This document shows, in pieces, positions 27,286 through 34,471 of a DNA stretch of 64,000 nt (position 1 is the first letter of the stretch; every line of letters starts with the position of its first letter). The notes under the pieces were generated by a model. It was given only the letters and a program-made list of their open reading frames with translations, did not search any database and was not told the origin of the DNA. A program made the position numbers and the translations under genes. Source of the stretch: Hydractinia symbiolongicarpus (Eukaryota; Cnidaria; Hydrozoa; Anthoathecata; Hydractiniidae); assembly GCF_029227915.1 (NCBI RefSeq), contig NC_079884.1, positions 18,912,001 to 18,976,000 on the forward strand. The letters are read 5' to 3'.

Positions 27286-27495
27286 ATGCGAGAAATCTGC
27301 GCTGACTGTCAAAGAACTCTAGATGCCTACAATAGATGTGGTAGATGTCAAAGACGTCTGCGCGTGGGAGAGAAGGTGCTTTGTTGGTATTGCTACCAAG
27401 ACTACGTCACTTACAATGGTGGCCACTGCCCTTGTGAGACTTTTTTTGTCCATGAGGCAAAGCAGGTTAGACCCAAAATAAATGGCAACGTTTAA
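27286..27495 (+). CDS. Small cysteine-rich (zinc-binding-like) protein
   Basis: This 69-residue protein has CxxC pairs at C5/C8 (CADC), C18/C21 (CGRC), C33/C36 (CWYC) and C48/C50 (CPC). The spacing is compatible with two zinc ribbons or a treble-clef fold. It starts with AATAAATGCG, the element's recurrent start context, and lies 22 bp after the membrane-protein gene. Its last codons overlap a further AATAAATG start at 27482, which opens a frame of only 19 codons. A regulatory or nucleic-acid-binding role is plausible for viral zinc-ribbon proteins, but no specific family was recognised. Confidence 0.6.
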   Translation: MREICADCQRTLDAYNRCGRCQRRLRVGEKVLCWYCYQDYVTYNGGHCPCETFFVHEAKQVRPKINGNV

Positions 27496-27541
27496 GTTTG
27501 ATGGTGAAACAGTAAAGGTGGAAATGTTATGTAGAATGTAG
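27482..27541 (+). CDS. Very short ORF with the shared start motif
   Basis: This is a 19-codon frame that begins in the AATAAATG context and ends in TAG at 27539-27541. It overlaps the 3' end of the Cys-rich gene. It may be a remnant of a truncated gene, or the motif may be a poly(A) signal of the upstream gene. Low confidence as a real gene. Confidence 0.2.
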   Translation: MATFKFDGETVKVEMLCRM

Positions 27542-27564
27542 CCTGGCGCTGTTCACATAAACAA

Positions 27565-27837
27565 ATGGACAAACTGCGACAAGAAGCTAAAGCCTTAGGT
27601 CTCAAAGGGTACTCTATGTTAAAGCGAATAGACCTTGTCGAAGCCATACGCAAAGTCAAGTATAAGGATGCGTCGACACAAACGGATGGACCGTACTGCG
27701 AGCCTTGTGCTAAAATTGCATGGGAGAAAAATCTTGAACAATATTTGAGGGATCTCGCTAAAAAACAGCGACGTGTCGCACATGATAGCGACTTGCTAAA
27801 AGATCAAGATACGGGAAAAGTGATCGAGATTGTGTAG
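27565..27837 (+). CDS. SAP/Rho-N-like small protein
   Basis: This is a 90-residue protein. Residues about 4-29 (LRQEAKALGLKGYSMLKR and following) have the pattern of a SAP or Rho-N helix-extension-helix: L..EAK.LGLKGYS..K...LVEAI. Such motifs usually bind DNA or RNA. The middle holds a possible metal-binding C-x2-C (YCEPCAK) and the C-terminus is charged. The gene is the third of the rightward cluster and is followed within a few bases by a strong hairpin that separates it from the convergent leftward gene. Nucleoid or packaging-associated DNA binding is a reasonable guess, not shown. Confidence 0.6.
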   Translation: MDKLRQEAKALGLKGYSMLKRIDLVEAIRKVKYKDASTQTDGPYCEPCAKIAWEKNLEQYLRDLAKKQRRVAHDSDLLKDQDTGKVIEIV

Positions 27838-27839
27838 GT

Positions 27840-27869
27840 GATCTAGTGTTTTGAATAATACACTAGATC
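27840..27869. terminator. Hairpin between convergent genes
   Basis: gatctagtgt and acactagatc form 10-bp perfect arms around a 10-nt AT-rich loop. The hairpin lies just after the SAP-like gene (stop 27837) and before the end of the leftward membrane gene (stop 27892-27894). A similar hairpin is found at the next convergent junction (30368-30395). Palindromic 3' ends direct polyadenylation in mimiviruses, so a transcript-end role is proposed. Confidence 0.5.
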
Positions 27870-27891
27870 TACGAATAAGCAGGTGGAGACT

Positions 27892-28533
27892 CTAAGTATC
27901 GCTGACATACTGCGCAGATTGAAGTTTTTTCATAAGCTCCTCTTTGGCCTCCTCACGCCCCTTTGCGACAAGCTGCTGTCGCTCCCGATCATTAATGGAA
28001 TCTACGATCTTTCTCGTTCGTTGTCGGACCTGCTCCTTCAGCAACATGTAGCGTTGCTTCTCCTGCATGAATAGGCTGAACTCATAATCACTAATCACAC
28101 CGTTCTCCACACCCTTTGATATGAGGTCGACAACGGAGTTCAACTTAGTCTCTGCTAAGAGTCTGATGCCCTCATGCTTCTTTGACTTAACGTCTAGCCT
28201 CTTTCCCGCATTCCGTAAACCTGCCTGCCCTAGTCCTACAGCGATTGTGATACCACCCATCGCCACAGCTAGTGGTACACCTATTCCGGACAGCATACTA
28301 CCAATCCCAACACCTGAAGTTATAATACTTACAGCTAGCAATCCATGATCAGTGAATCTAACCCACGTACCATGCATCTTGAACTTTTTGGCGAGTTTGT
28401 CACGCTCTTTGATCTCACCACGCAAGTACTGTTCCACCTCCTCGATCTTCTTGAGTCTGTATACCTGACTTTCTTCAGGCTCATGCTCAGGAGCACTCGG
28501 TAAGCTCGGATATAACTTCATTATATCACTCAT
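27892..28533 (-). CDS. Membrane protein with hydrophobic hairpin, putative virion component
   Basis: This is a 213-residue protein. The N-terminus carries a Pro-rich segment (YPSLPSAPEHEP), then a charged helical stretch (about 25-55), then a long hydrophobic, Gly-rich region (about 63-105, probably two membrane segments joined by a short turn), then a long charged helical tail (about 110-205). I recognise this architecture as a recurrent uncharacterised protein of cnidarian Polinton-like elements, but no function is known to me. The start is preceded by AATAAAG, a variant of the recurrent start context. It is co-directional with the penton-like gene, only 2 bp away, which suggests a structural role. 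The frame is intact. Confidence 0.7.
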   Translation of the reverse strand: MSDIMKLYPSLPSAPEHEPEESQVYRLKKIEEVEQYLRGEIKERDKLAKKFKMHGTWVRFTDHGLLAVSIITSGVGIGSMLSGIGVPLAVAMGGITIAVGLGQAGLRNAGKRLDVKSKKHEGIRLLAETKLNSVVDLISKGVENGVISDYEFSLFMQEKQRYMLLKEQVRQRTRKIVDSINDRERQQLVAKGREEAKEELMKKLQSAQYVSDT

Positions 28534-28535
28534 CT

Positions 28536-29207
28536 TTATTCTATGAGTAAATGCATCGTAATTCCGACGAACGAAACATTTTTTTCATGATGATGTTCGT
28601 CCGTCAGCATGAACTCCAGTCTGTCTGTTGAGCCTTTCAAAGGAAGGTAGATTGGAGTGTCAAAATTCCATGTAAGCATGTCTCCCCATGCGTTTAACTT
28701 TTTGGTGGGAAGCAAAGCAAGAATTTTTGATTTCTTTCCATCCACTAGCCAATGGTCTTCATCCAGCTGGGGGCAAACGAGTCTCAATCTTTGGTACACG
28801 TCAGTTTTGTAGAAGCTGTCATAGTCGCCTTTGGTAAAGTACTTTTTTGCAGGGTCGTAGGGTAGCCCCATAAGCTCCTGTAGTTTTCGATGGATTACCA
28901 CAGTATACCCGTCACTAACCCTAAGCCTGCAGAGTCCATTTTTTAATACAAACAATTTGATCTTGTCCTCTGCCTGACTGTTGACGATGGTTGCCAAATC
29001 CTCTATCCTGTATAGACCGTTCATAATTTCAATTCTAGTTTCTGTCTGATCAGGCTCTGTCCTACGAATGACAAAATCATTGTCGCTGTAAAAGTTCAGC
29101 CATACGGGCCTGATACTTATCGATTTTAGGGCAATTCTCGTGTCCTGCCCCAGGTAATCGTCAAAAATCGTAGGCTTCTCTATATCCGTGACATACAGCT
29201 GTCTCAT
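28536..29207 (-). CDS. Penton-like / minor capsid protein candidate
   Basis: This is a 223-residue protein counted from MRQLYV; a nine-codon longer frame exists but ATG 29205-29207 follows AATAAAC and is preferred. The C-terminal half has alternating hydrophobic strands ending in a pattern common to single jelly-roll minor capsid proteins (DRLEFMLTDE...SFVGITMHLLIE), and a central VDGKKSKILALLP segment that I associate with capsid-type proteins of cnidarian Polinton-like elements. It is adjacent to other putative structural genes and divergent from the 380-residue gene with 19 bp between start codons, implying a shared bidirectional promoter. No catalytic motifs are seen. Assignment as penton is inferred from pattern, size and context; a structure prediction would decide. 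Confidence 0.5.
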   Translation of the reverse strand: MRQLYVTDIEKPTIFDDYLGQDTRIALKSISIRPVWLNFYSDNDFVIRRTEPDQTETRIEIMNGLYRIEDLATIVNSQAEDKIKLFVLKNGLCRLRVSDGYTVVIHRKLQELMGLPYDPAKKYFTKGDYDSFYKTDVYQRLRLVCPQLDEDHWLVDGKKSKILALLPTKKLNAWGDMLTWNFDTPIYLPLKGSTDRLEFMLTDEHHHEKNVSFVGITMHLLIE

Positions 29208-29226
29208 GTTTATTCTTAAAGAAAAG
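29208..29226. promoter_or_regulatory. Divergent promoter region, penton-like / 380-residue gene
   Basis: Nineteen bases (tttattcttaaagaaaag) lie between the two start codons. The leftward start has AATAAACATG. Compact divergent arrangement typical of viral genomes. Confidence 0.35.
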
Positions 29227-30372
29227 ATGAGCATTTACTCATACAACCGGAAAGCAAAGTATGCACCCAACCATGGGAGATATTTGGAGAGACTTAAGGA
29301 TCTTTCAGTGCAGAACATCGTTATTGATACTCAAGGGTCCTCGTTCAGGGTAAAATTTCAAGACATCTTTGTCGACTATGAATTCTATTCCGGCACTAGC
29401 GGGCTAGTGAAGGAGTGGAACAGCCACCCTTTCAGTCTCTGGTCCACTCAACTTAACTTTGCTACCTACTGTGCAACATCTGCTTGCGGTATTTCCATGC
29501 AGCATTTTACCTCCGAGTTGCCAATGGTTCGTGCCGTGTATCGATTTCACGCCTATTTCCAAATCCGTAAAATTCTATCGGAGCTTGACATTTCTCTACC
29601 GGGCTCAGTTAGATTTCGACGTCTAAACAACCCCTTCAACAAACAAAAACTCCAGCAACTGGCTCGCGAGTTTGGAGTACCTGGTAGTGAGCAGGAGTAG
29701 AGGAACGAAACCATCTTCAGTAGTTGGCAACTTCATCGCAAAGATTATCCTGGTTCAGGCCTTAGCTATCTTGACGAGAACTCGTGGAGTCGGTGGATCA
29801 TTGAAAAATCCCAGGGCCTCACTCGTATTGGTTTTGAACGGTTATCCCAAAGCGTACGCTTCTATGCCTACCTAATTTTCGAGAGCCAGGCAAATGCAAG
29901 ATCTGGAATCATTGGAAACCAAGGCAGCGCAAGTGATGCTCAACGCCTGTACCTAACGACATTTGAGGATGTGATAGTTAGACCTAACGACACGGGTAAG
30001 GAAATTACCGAATTTCAAAATGTGCTGAAATATGCAAGGTCCCAGCTGGATTTTAGTGTTGCTCATGGCGTCTATATGATCCCAAGTGACATGAGCCTTC
30101 ATATTGGAAATGTTGTGAATTTCACGAACAAAATTTTAATTAACAAGGATTATTTTTCAATCGGTATAAATCCGAAGATTAACGCGAAGCAGGCTGTTAT
30201 CATTGTTAAGCGCCGCCCTCCACAGGTGAGCCGCGTGATCCCTAAACATGAGATGCACAGGGTGGAGACTACGCTAGCAATAGAGGCCGAAAAACACGAT
30301 GACATCAAAGCTGGCTTAATTACAATGGGAATATTATCGATCCTAATGTACATTTGGTTGAAGAAAGTCTAG
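29227..30372 (+). pseudogene. 380-residue structural-type protein interrupted by one amber codon
   Basis: The start ATG 29227 is chosen because it is divergent from the penton-like gene; a 13-codon upstream extension in the same frame overlaps that gene. Residues 1-157 run to TAG 29698-29700. The same frame then continues without interruption for 223 codons to 30372. Both parts share the same style (repeated FYAYxxF / YRFHAYFQ-type segments and basic C-termini), so they are read here as one ancestral protein. A hydrophobic segment near the C-terminus (AGLITMGILSILMYIWL) suggests a membrane anchor. The family was not recognised beyond its recurrence in cnidarian Polinton-like elements; a minor virion protein is possible. 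Either the amber is a lesion or it is read through. No other break is visible. Confidence 0.7.
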
Positions 30373-30395
30373 TGTGTTTTGATCAACACATTAGA
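30368..30395. terminator. Hairpin overlapping the stop codon, convergent junction
   Basis: tctagtgtgtt and aacacattaga form 11-bp arms with one G-T pair around ttgatc. The left arm contains the TAG stop of the 380-residue gene. The arms resemble those of the hairpin at 27840-27869, which suggests a shared signal at gene ends. A short GC-rich repeat copy abuts it at about 30392-30420. Confidence 0.5.
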
Positions 30396-30426
30396 TCGCC
30401 TAGCATCTCCGCAGGAGCACTAATAT

Positions 30427-31550
30427 TTACAATAGTCTGCCTCTCTTCCCAACGTAGGCCACAACAAAAGCAGCTGCGGCAGCGATCGCCATGTATAGGT
30501 GCTTGGCTGCGTATTCGACAACTTTTGCAGCCACTCTGAAAAAGAACGAGACAACCGTGCCAATGATCCCTGGTAGCGCCGCACCTGCCTTACCTGCTAA
30601 GTCTTTCCAGCTGTTTTTGTATAAAACCCTTTCCCCAAGCGCTTCCTGCCGCTGCAGCACCCGCTCCTCAACCACCTGTAACTGCGAGTACGCTGGTGGA
30701 AATCAGTAGACCAACAGCCGAGACGATGCTTGCTATAGTAATCCCTTGCTCCTTGAACAAGATTCTAAGCTTTTCAGCTAGAGATTTATCGCCTTCTGCG
30801 ATTTTCATCAGCGTTTCCTTAATAGATTTCAGTTGGCTCTGAATGTCAGATGATAATAAACCGTGTGCTTCTCGTACTGCTTCCTTTTGATCTTGGAGTC
30901 GTTCTAGATCTTCCCTAGCCTTTGCAATGTCTTCGTTCCAGATAGTTTGCTGTTCCTCTGATAGAGCCGCAGACTGCACTAGCAGTCCAGGTGTAGCTTT
31001 CTTTGTGTCAAGCCTTTTTACCTTGGCTTCTTTCCCGCTCTGTGAAGGCTTCGCTGTCGCCAAAGGGAGTCTCTTCGATCAGGCTCTCTGTTTCATCAAG
31101 GATGTTCTCGAGCAGCGGCATCATTTCGATATCATCGGCCTTCTCTTCAACGTGAACAATCTCGTTAAGGAGTTTCTGAGCCATTGCTTTACTGCTTTTG
31201 TTTGGTGTAGTATAGTCGGTAAAGTCCATGGCTCGCAAGCGATTTGTACCTAACCTCCGTATCGCGGCAACGCTTTTCAATTCACCATGCCTTTTCGTGA
31301 TCTCTATGCCATCGAAAAGAAGCTGGTTTCCTTGTGCCTCAAACTCGTTGTAATATCTCGCGATTGGCTGCCCCAGCTCCTCAACAAGATGTTCGAAAAG
31401 ATCGTCGACCTTTGATTTTAGTAGCTGCTCTTGCTCCTGATTTGGCGTTAGCGTGGAGCTGGTATCAGACCTACTGAAAGATCCATCCTCGTCTGGAATG
31501 TTTTCCTCTGGCGTAAAGTTGTCCCCTTCATATATTGGATTAACCGGCAC
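30427..31550 (-). pseudogene. Membrane/coiled-coil protein gene split over three frames
   Basis: Three consecutive leftward frames together look like one gene. The N-terminal part (31550-31008, 180 residues) is acidic. The middle part (about 31081-30668) is a coiled coil ending in a hydrophobic segment (GITIASIVSAVGLLIS). The C-terminal part (about 30690-30427) has LAGKAGAALPGIIGTVVSFF and a final hydrophobic stretch. I recognise the same order in a single frame as a common uncharacterised protein of cnidarian Polinton-like elements. Breaks: a frameshift somewhere in 31008-31081, another near 30668-30690, and the expected start reads GTG (31548-31550) in the context AATAAGTG instead of AATAAATG. 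The only later Met in the first part is far inside. A virion membrane role is inferred. Confidence 0.65.
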
Positions 31551-31583
31551 TTATTTGAAACGAAAATCAGCTAATAATAAAGC
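31551..31583. promoter_or_regulatory. Divergent promoter region, capsid gene / split gene
   Basis: Thirty-three AT-rich bases separate the capsid ATG from the lost start of the leftward split gene. AATAAA-type motifs face both ways (aataataaagcATG rightward; AATAAGTG leftward). A bidirectional promoter is inferred from spacing. Confidence 0.4.
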
Positions 31584-32864
31584 ATGAGTAACATGTTCGG
31601 AACTAAGCTCGATCCCTACGCGGAGATTAAAACAATGATGGCTATGAAAGGGAAAAAGCAGCGTGTAAAAGTAAGTCATGTGCCTAGTACGATTAATCAG
31701 AACGAGGATTTGTATGTTGACATTCCCAACATGAGGCAGAACGATGTAATTTTTCCAGACAGTATCAAACTACTTTTCGATCTGGAACTTACGGGAACAA
31801 ACACGAAGTGCACTATCGTCAGTAATATAGGTAAATCCTTGGTGCAAAATCTTTGTATCACTTTAAATGGCAACGAGGTGCAAAATATTAGCGACTACAG
31901 GGTGCTCGCTACCTACAAGGACCTATGGTTGCCCAAGTTTGATCGGGAAAACAACTTGATCTTAGAGGGGATCAATCCCAACGACGGTACAATCCGCGCC
32001 CTACAGGTAAAAGCGACTAATCATGTAGGCACGGAAGAGAAAAAAGCGATCGTCGCAGCCTATGGCAGCACGTTTTGCGTGCCCTTGGGCACAATGTTTG
32101 AATTGACACGAGACTTGCCGTTCTACCAGGCAGGATTATACGACAGGCTGGAAATCGTTATCCATTTTGCATCATATGGTGACGTTATCAAAGATGGAGG
32201 TACGGCAGCTGGTGGAAATACTGCAGCTAAAGCACCGGATGCCGCGTATAAGATAACTAATATCACACTAGAGTTTGACAAGGTTAATAACGAGGGTCTC
32301 GCGAGCGCTATAATGTCACGGTATATTCGTTTTGCGCTACCCTATGAGAGGGTACTCCGTAGCAAGGTTGTCACGATGAAAAAGGCTGACACAAGCTACA
32401 ATTCACAAATTGATACGCCTGCAAGAAGTTTGAAATCCGTTTTACTGCTCTTTGTAGACCCTGGAAAAGTGAAGGCTTACTCGGGCGCTAATGAGGTGTT
32501 TTATAACCCAAAGATCGAAAAAATCTCGATCACTGTCGAGGGTGAGCCAAATGAACTCTACACGCACGCGATGCTCCCTAAAGATCACCTCGAGCAGATC
32601 GTAAACTTATTCGGTAGCCACGATTCGGGGGTGACGATTGGGCAGTTCTTCACAGAGAGATACGCCCTGTTTGTTGATTTCCGAGCATCGCCTGATCATA
32701 TTCTACACGGTTCCGGAAGGCAATTACAGCGATTATCAGACGGTATAACGTTGCATATGACAAAGAAAGCCGATGGAACTGAGGATATCCGCTGTTATGT
32801 GTATTTGCTGCAGGACGCCCAACTGAACATTCTGGATGGTAGATTTCACTCTGTGGAATACTGA
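31584..32864 (+). CDS. Major capsid protein candidate (double jelly-roll)
   Basis: This is an intact 426-residue protein. The N-terminus (FGTKLDPYAEIKTMM and KKQRVKVSHVP) and the succession of strand-like segments, two Gly/Ala-rich loops (about residues 210-225) and the C-terminal RYALFVDFRASPDHILHG...LHMTKK pattern match what I know of capsid proteins in cnidarian Polinton-like elements. The two-part organisation agrees with a double jelly-roll fold of the adenovirus hexon/PRD1 P3 type. It is shorter than many Polinton capsid proteins (about 600 residues) and nearer to Polinton-like virus and virophage sizes. The start is preceded by AATAAAGC and lies 33 bp from the divergent split gene. It is followed by a 12-bp hairpin. 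Fold and role are inferred, not demonstrated. Confidence 0.7.
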   Translation: MSNMFGTKLDPYAEIKTMMAMKGKKQRVKVSHVPSTINQNEDLYVDIPNMRQNDVIFPDSIKLLFDLELTGTNTKCTIVSNIGKSLVQNLCITLNGNEVQNISDYRVLATYKDLWLPKFDRENNLILEGINPNDGTIRALQVKATNHVGTEEKKAIVAAYGSTFCVPLGTMFELTRDLPFYQAGLYDRLEIVIHFASYGDVIKDGGTAAGGNTAAKAPDAAYKITNITLEFDKVNNEGLASAIMSRYIRFALPYERVLRSKVVTMKKADTSYNSQIDTPARSLKSVLLLFVDPGKVKAYSGANEVFYNPKIEKISITVEGEPNELYTHAMLPKDHLEQIVNLFGSHDSGVTIGQFFTERYALFVDFRASPDHILHGSGRQLQRLSDGITLHMTKKADGTEDIRCYVYLLQDAQLNILDGRFHSVEY

Positions 32865-32885
32865 AAATAAATGGCAGTGACCACA

Positions 32886-32919
32886 ATTTTGTATTTACCC
32901 TATTGGATAAATACAAAAT
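32886..32919. terminator. Perfect 12-bp hairpin after the capsid gene
   Basis: attttgtattta and taaatacaaaat are perfect complementary arms around a 10-nt loop. The hairpin lies 21 bp after the capsid stop and just before the ATG of the zinc-knuckle gene. It is a likely transcript-end signal like the other gene-end hairpins. An AATAAATG motif at 32866-32873 precedes it and opens only a 16-codon frame. Confidence 0.5.
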
Positions 32920-32922
32920 AAT

Positions 32923-33600
32923 ATGGAAAACAAGAGCTGTTCAAAGTGTAAAAGGAGCCTTTTAGTAGATGCATTCAAGGTGACAAAAAATGGTCAAACG
33001 ACAAAAACATGCATCAAATGCCTCGATGTTAACAAGGCGTCACGGGAACGTACAAAGTGCCCGCATAAAAAGCAGAGGGCCCTGTGTAAGGAGTGCAAGG
33101 GCAGTCAAATCTGCCCTCACGAAAAAAGGAAATCCAGGTGCAAGGAGTGCAAGGGCAGTGAAATCTGCCCTCATGAAAAGCAGAGGTCCAAGTGTAAGGA
33201 GTGCAAGGGCAGTGAAATCTGCCCTCACGAAAGAATAAGATCTCGGTGTAAGGAGTGCAAGGGCAGTCAAATCTGCCCTCATGAAAAGCTGAGATCCTAT
33301 TGCAAAGAATGCAAAGGCAGTCAAATCTGCCCTCACGAAAGAATAAGATCTCAGTGTAAGGAGTGCAAGGGCAGTCAAATCTGCCCTCACGAAAGAATAA
33401 GATCTCGGTGTAAGGAGTGCAAGGGCAGTCAAATCTGCCCTCACGAAAGGCAGAGGGCCCTGTGTAAGGAGTGTAAGGGCAGTCAAATCTGCCCTCACGA
33501 AAAAAGGAGATCCAGGTGTAAGGAGTGCAAGGGCAGTGAAATCTGCCCTCACGAAAGAATAAGATCCAGGTGCAAAGAATGCAAGAAGGTTAAACAATAA
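32923..33600 (+). CDS. Zinc-knuckle repeat protein, ten 18-residue repeats
   Basis: This is a 225-residue protein. The N-terminal part (residues about 1-45) has CSKC and CIKC pairs, 28 residues apart, like a treble-clef or Stc1-type finger. It is followed by ten tandem 18-residue units of the form CPHExxRSxCKECKGSxI, giving a C-x1-H-x6-C-x2-C ligand set per unit. The repeats are also near-identical at DNA level (54-bp period), so the array is young and prone to expansion. Proteins with such repeats occur in large DNA viruses and algal/protist mobile elements; their function is unknown to me, but nucleic-acid or protein binding through zinc is likely. The stop TAA (33598-33600) is directly followed by the ATG of the next gene in an AATAAATG motif. 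A truncated paralogue lies at 39663-39887. Confidence 0.85.
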   Translation: MENKSCSKCKRSLLVDAFKVTKNGQTTKTCIKCLDVNKASRERTKCPHKKQRALCKECKGSQICPHEKRKSRCKECKGSEICPHEKQRSKCKECKGSEICPHERIRSRCKECKGSQICPHEKLRSYCKECKGSQICPHERIRSQCKECKGSQICPHERIRSRCKECKGSQICPHERQRALCKECKGSQICPHEKRRSRCKECKGSEICPHERIRSRCKECKKVKQ

Positions 33601-33603
33601 ATG
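33596..33603 (+). promoter_or_regulatory. AATAAATG start-context motif (example of a set)
   Basis: AATAAATG overlaps the start codon here and also at 27064-27071, 27281-27288, 27477-27484 and 32866-32873 on the plus strand and 37733-37740 and 38133-38140 on the minus strand. Variants with 1-5 bases between AATAAA and ATG precede the capsid, penton-like, 213-residue and polymerase genes. It resembles the TAAATG late-promoter core of poxviruses. AATAAA may alternatively serve as poly(A) signal of an upstream gene, but it also occurs before first and divergent genes. Confidence 0.55.
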
Positions 33604-33999
33604 GCAACTATCGGTGTTCTTGTGGCTGGTGCTGCGATTAACGCTCTAGCATTCTCGGGGAGTAACTATCTGTTCAGTAAACTCGGTGGGCATGGAGAGG
33701 AAGAGAGGAAACGGCATGATAAAGCAATTGAACAACTTCAAGCAGCTCAGCAACAGTGGGTCCGTGACAGACAGGCAAAGATTGATTGGTATAGCTCTCA
33801 ACGAGAGCTGAAAAGGCAAGCCGGAGAGAGCTTGAAGGAACTCGATGAAGGCATGAGGGGGTACTATATCGCAACGATCGAAAAAGCTCCAAAACTATCC
33901 GATTTTTACACACCTTCCAAGCAGCAACAGGATGGTGAGCTGACGTTTATCGTAGGATCCCTAGCCCTTCTTGGTTTTGCAGTGTACAAGTTCGCCTAG
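33601..33999 (+). CDS. Membrane and coiled-coil protein, hypothetical
   Basis: This is a 132-residue protein. A hydrophobic Gly/Ala-rich N-terminus (about 3-25, possibly a signal anchor) is followed by a charged helical middle (about 35-90, KRHDKAIEQLQAAQQQW), and a hydrophobic C-terminal segment (about 113-130, ELTFIVGSLALLGFAVY). The layout resembles a minor virion membrane protein common in this element type. The ATG directly follows the TAA of the zinc-knuckle gene within AATAAATG. The last codons and stop (cgcctagcgg) coincide with the edge of a GC-rich palindromic repeat, so the original C-terminus may have been altered by that repeat. Confidence 0.65.
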   Translation: MATIGVLVAGAAINALAFSGSNYLFSKLGGHGEEERKRHDKAIEQLQAAQQQWVRDRQAKIDWYSSQRELKRQAGESLKELDEGMRGYYIATIEKAPKLSDFYTPSKQQQDGELTFIVGSLALLGFAVYKFA

Positions 34000-34090
34000 C
34001 GGCCGTGCTCCTGCGGAGACGAGCTTCGCCCTTCCGCTGACATCGCCTGGCGGCTCCGCAGGAGCACGGCCGCCAGGCGATGTCAGCGGT
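33993..34090. repeat. GC-rich palindromic repeat, composite copy
   Basis: This is the longest copy of a repeat found several times in the element. The arms cggccgtgctcctgcggag and ctccgcaggagcacggccg are complementary and enclose the core gagcttcgcccttccgctga. A second overlapping palindrome pairs ccgctgacatcgcctggcgg with ccgccaggcgatgtcagcgg. GC content is far above the surroundings. Confidence 0.85.
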
Positions 34091-34133
34091 TATATGAGCA
34101 AGTAAAACAGGGTTATAAATTAGACTTAAAGCT

Positions 34134-34325
34134 GTGTGCGGGTTGCAACAGGAATCCTGTGGTAACTCACTCCCTTACCACGACGGTAGAACTGTGTACA
34201 TTTTAGAGCCTGGTTTGTACCAGCTGGAACTGTGTTCCCCTCTCGGCCTTCGGTCATCAAGACTGGAAGCCGCTGAAGCATTCAGAACGTGGGTTTTCGA
34301 AGAGATTTTCCGTTGCTCATGCTGA
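34134..34325 (+). pseudogene. BRO-N domain fragment
   Basis: Only the end of a BRO-N domain is recognisable, from about 34198: LEPGLYQLEL, then EAAEAFRTWVFEEIF. These match the conserved GLYxLI...S...AxxFxxWVxxEVLP core of baculovirus-repeated-ORF proteins. The frame has no ATG, the region between the two blocks carries extra residues, and the domain is cut by a GC-rich repeat at about 34315. It lies on the opposite strand from the larger BRO-N gene (35606-36556) and is too divergent to be its recent copy. Treated as a relic. Sequence 34000-34130 otherwise holds only the palindromic repeat. Confidence 0.6.
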
Positions 34326-34368
34326 GACGGGCTTCGCCCTTCCGCTGACACGGCCGCAGGCGATGTAT
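34315..34368. repeat. GC-rich repeat copy at the end of the BRO-N fragment
   Basis: The core gagacgggcttcgcccttcc is followed by gctgacacggccgcaggcga. It truncates the BRO-N relic, replacing its C-terminus and supplying the stop codon. Confidence 0.7.
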
Positions 34369-34444
34369 CAGGAAAACTGGTGGTTTTCAAGCATTAAAGA
34401 GCTCGCTCTCAAGGATAAGGCCCATCATAGTATATGTAAAATGT

Positions 34445-34471
34445 TTTCGACATGTAATAAACATGTCGAAA
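34445..34471. repeat. Hairpin covering the integrase start codon
   Basis: tttcgacatgt and acatgtcgaaa are perfect 11-bp arms around aataa. The right arm contains the integrase ATG (34463). It may be a regulatory hairpin in the leader, or the gene-end signal of the upstream BRO-N gene. Confidence 0.45.

Noticed and set aside
29672-29875. 67-codon rightward frame overlapping the amber junction
   Set aside because: It is out of frame with the 380-residue gene, which continues open on both sides of the amber codon.
32871-32921. 16-codon frame with AATAAATG start after the capsid gene
   Set aside because: It runs into the hairpin and is too short; more likely a signal motif or a relic than a gene.
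33040-33597. Leftward 185-codon frame opposite the zinc-knuckle gene
   Set aside because: It is the antisense shadow of the 54-bp repeat; the sense frame has the coherent zinc-ligand pattern.
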